From Patescibacteria group bacterium (GTDB lineage Bacteria; Patescibacteriota; Gracilibacteria; UBA1369; PNNO01), in NCBI GenBank assembly GCA_024275695.1, contig JAJRYP010000059.1, forward strand, positions 1-14,646: a DNA stretch of 14,646 nucleotides, read 5' to 3'. A program made the position numbers and the translations under genes. Shown in pieces: positions 13,230 through 14,646 of the stretch; positions within the stretch are counted from its first letter, which is position 1; every line of letters starts with the position of its first letter. The notes beneath the pieces were generated by a model. That model was not told where the DNA came from and searched no databases. It worked only from the letters and a program-made list of their open reading frames with translations.

Positions 13230-14646
13230 ATGGCTAAACAAGTTGCATTTAGTGACGACGCACGTCAACAACTGTTCGCGGGTGTTACAAAACTTGCGGA
13301 ATCAGTTCGAATTACACTTGGTCCAAAGGGACGAAATGTGGTTCTTGATAAAAAATACGGAGCTCCTACAATTACAAACGACGGAGTAACTATCGCGAAA
13401 GAAATTGAATTACCGGATCCTTACGAAAATATGGGAGCGCAATTGGTTCGCGAAGTTGCTACCAAGACCAATGATGTTGCGGGTGACGGAACTACAACGG
13501 CGACTATTCTTGCGCATGCAATGATTCAGGAAGGACTCAGGAACGTAACTGCCGGAGCAAATCCGATGAAACTTAAGGAAGGGATGATGAAAGCGGTTGA
13601 TAAAGTTACGGATGCGCTTGCGGATGTGGCTACTCAGATTGGAGATTCAAAAGAAAAAATCGCGCAAGTTGCTACAATTTCCGCTCAAAGCTCGGAAGTT
13701 GGAACAATTATCGCGGAAATGATGGATGAAGTTGGGCCGGACGGAGTTATCACTGTTGAAGAATCTCAAGGAATGGGTCTTGAAAAGGAGGTCGTAAAAG
13801 GTATGCAGTTTGATAACGGATATATTTCGCCTTATATGGTAACGGATACCGGTCAAATGACCGCGGAATATGAAAATCCGAAAATTCTCGTAACTGACAA
13901 AAAGATTTCATCTATTCAGGACGTTCTTCCTTTAATTGAAAAGTTGGTTCAGTCCGGGAAAAAAGAGTTAGTTATTATTGCCGAGGATGTTGAAGGGGAA
14001 GCACTCGCTACTTTCGTTCTTAATAAGCTGCGCGGAGTATTCAGCGTTCTTGCCGTCAAGGCTCCCGCGTTCGGAGATAGACGAAAGGAAATGCTTAAGG
14101 ATATTGCCGCGCTTACAGGTGCGCGCGTTATTTCGGAAGAAGTTGGTCTTAAATTGGACGCTACCGATCTGGGCGATCTTGGTGAAGCTCACAAAGTGCT
14201 GGCCGACAAAGATAAATGTACAATTATTGAAGGTAAAGGAAGCAAAGAAGATATTGAAGCTAGAATTAGCGAAATTAAAGTATCGCTTGATAAGAGTTCG
14301 TCGGAATTTGATAAAGAGAAATTGATGGAACGACTTGCTAAACTGGCAGGTGGAGTTGGTGTAATTAAAGTCGGTGCTGCTACGGAAGTTGAACTCAAAG
14401 AAAAAAAACACCGTATTGAAGATGCGCTTCAAGCTACAAAAGCCGCTGTTGAAGAAGGGATTGTTCCGGGTGGAGGTGTTGCCTTTCTTGAAGCTTCAAA
14501 AGCTCTTGAAGGAATTAAAGGTGATACCGATGATATTACAGGTGCGCATATTGTACGAAATGCTCTTAAATCTCCACTTTTCCAAATTGCTTTAAATGCC
14601 GGTAAAGAAGGTGCGGTTATTGTGGATAAAGTATTAAATGAGAAAG
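13230..14646 (+). CDS. groEL: GroEL chaperonin (C-terminus cut by window edge)
   Basis: The first 472 residues of the 60-kDa chaperonin are present, which as a double-ring complex folds proteins with GroES. Seen are ITLGPKGRNVVLDKKYGAP and NDGVTIAKEIEL near the start, and the ATP-binding GDGTTT (85-90). The apical region is YISPYMVTDT, then AEYENPKILVTDKKI. Later motifs are RRKEMLKDIAALTGARVIS and the intermediate-domain block LAGGVGVIKVGAATEVELKEKKHRIEDAL, followed by EEGIVPGGG. The reading frame is unbroken to the last base; roughly the last 70 residues are outside. Transcribed with groES from the CIRCE promoter. Confidence 0.97.
   Translation, partial: MAKQVAFSDDARQQLFAGVTKLAESVRITLGPKGRNVVLDKKYGAPTITNDGVTIAKEIELPDPYENMGAQLVREVATKTNDVAGDGTTTATILAHAMIQEGLRNVTAGANPMKLKEGMMKAVDKVTDALADVATQIGDSKEKIAQVATISAQSSEVGTIIAEMMDEVGPDGVITVEESQGMGLEKEVVKGMQFDNGYISPYMVTDTGQMTAEYENPKILVTDKKISSIQDVLPLIEKLVQSGKKELVIIAEDVEGEALATFVLNKLRGVFSVLAVKAPAFGDRRKEMLKDIAALTGARVISEEVGLKLDATDLGDLGEAHKVLADKDKCTIIEGKGSKEDIEARISEIKVSLDKSSSEFDKEKLMERLAKLAGGVGVIKVGAATEVELKEKKHRIEDALQATKAAVEEGIVPGGGVAFLEASKALEGIKGDTDDITGAHIVRNALKSPLFQIALNAGKEGAVIVDKVLNEK

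Noticed and set aside
13968..14432. 154-codon open frame on the minus strand inside groEL
   Set aside because: It is antisense to a strongly conserved chaperonin and has the Phe/Asn-rich composition expected of a shadow frame.
1..14646. CRISPR arrays, tRNA/rRNA genes, insertion sequences, prophage genes
   Set aside because: No regularly spaced repeats, cloverleaf-like segments, transposases or terminal inverted repeats were seen by reading both strands.

Overview
The window looks like a piece of a low-GC bacterial genome, most likely a member of the Candidate Phyla Radiation (Patescibacteria). This is an inference from gene style, not from a phylogenetic marker. The supporting signs are DsbA-like proteins tethered to the membrane, a surface protein with repeated lamin-tail domains, an SH3b/SLH surface protein, few Shine-Dalgarno sites, and compact AT-rich spacers. 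The standard bacterial code fits, because TAA, TAG and TGA all end genes at plausible places.

Positions 1-6333 hold a metal/thiol region read mostly on the minus strand. It contains two copies of the same pair: a DsbA-like CPFC thioredoxin-fold gene directly upstream of a P1B-type ATPase gene. Pair A is a lipoprotein DsbA (788-1504) followed by a canonical TGES-containing ATPase (728 to the window edge), with a strong terminator between them. Pair B is a TM-anchored DsbA (5515-6267) with a good sigma70 promoter, followed 21 bp later by an HMA-domain ATPase (3293-5493). The ATPase of pair B is odd in two ways. Its frame is broken by a frameshift near 4934-4938 and an in-frame TAA at 3830-3832. 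It also lacks the usual P1B signature residues: CPC is replaced by NPE, and TGES by TGSG. A small Cys-containing membrane protein (1598-1999, minus) and an AI-2E/PerM-family membrane protein (2147-3268, plus) lie between the pairs.

Positions 6353-9839 hold a 644-residue exported protein with three lamin-tail domains (minus) and, divergently, a cytosolic Hanks-type Ser/Thr kinase with DHE in place of DFG. A 244-bp spacer follows that carries a 40-codon open fragment.

Positions 9840-11366 encode RNase Y. It is full length in sequence but cut in two by an in-frame TAA that directly abuts an ATG. A consensus-like promoter, a leader able to fold in two exclusive ways and the window's only strong Shine-Dalgarno site precede a small two-TM protein. 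That gene overlaps (ATGA) an SH3b/SLH surface protein.

Positions 12828-14646 hold the heat-shock operon groES-groEL. A sigma70 promoter has its -10 box exactly within the spacer of a CIRCE operator, so HrcA-type repression is expected. groEL runs off the window end.

The leading observations for follow-up are the noncanonical P-type ATPase paired with DsbA, and three reading-frame breaks (two in the ATPase, one in RNase Y) that are either real or sequence errors.
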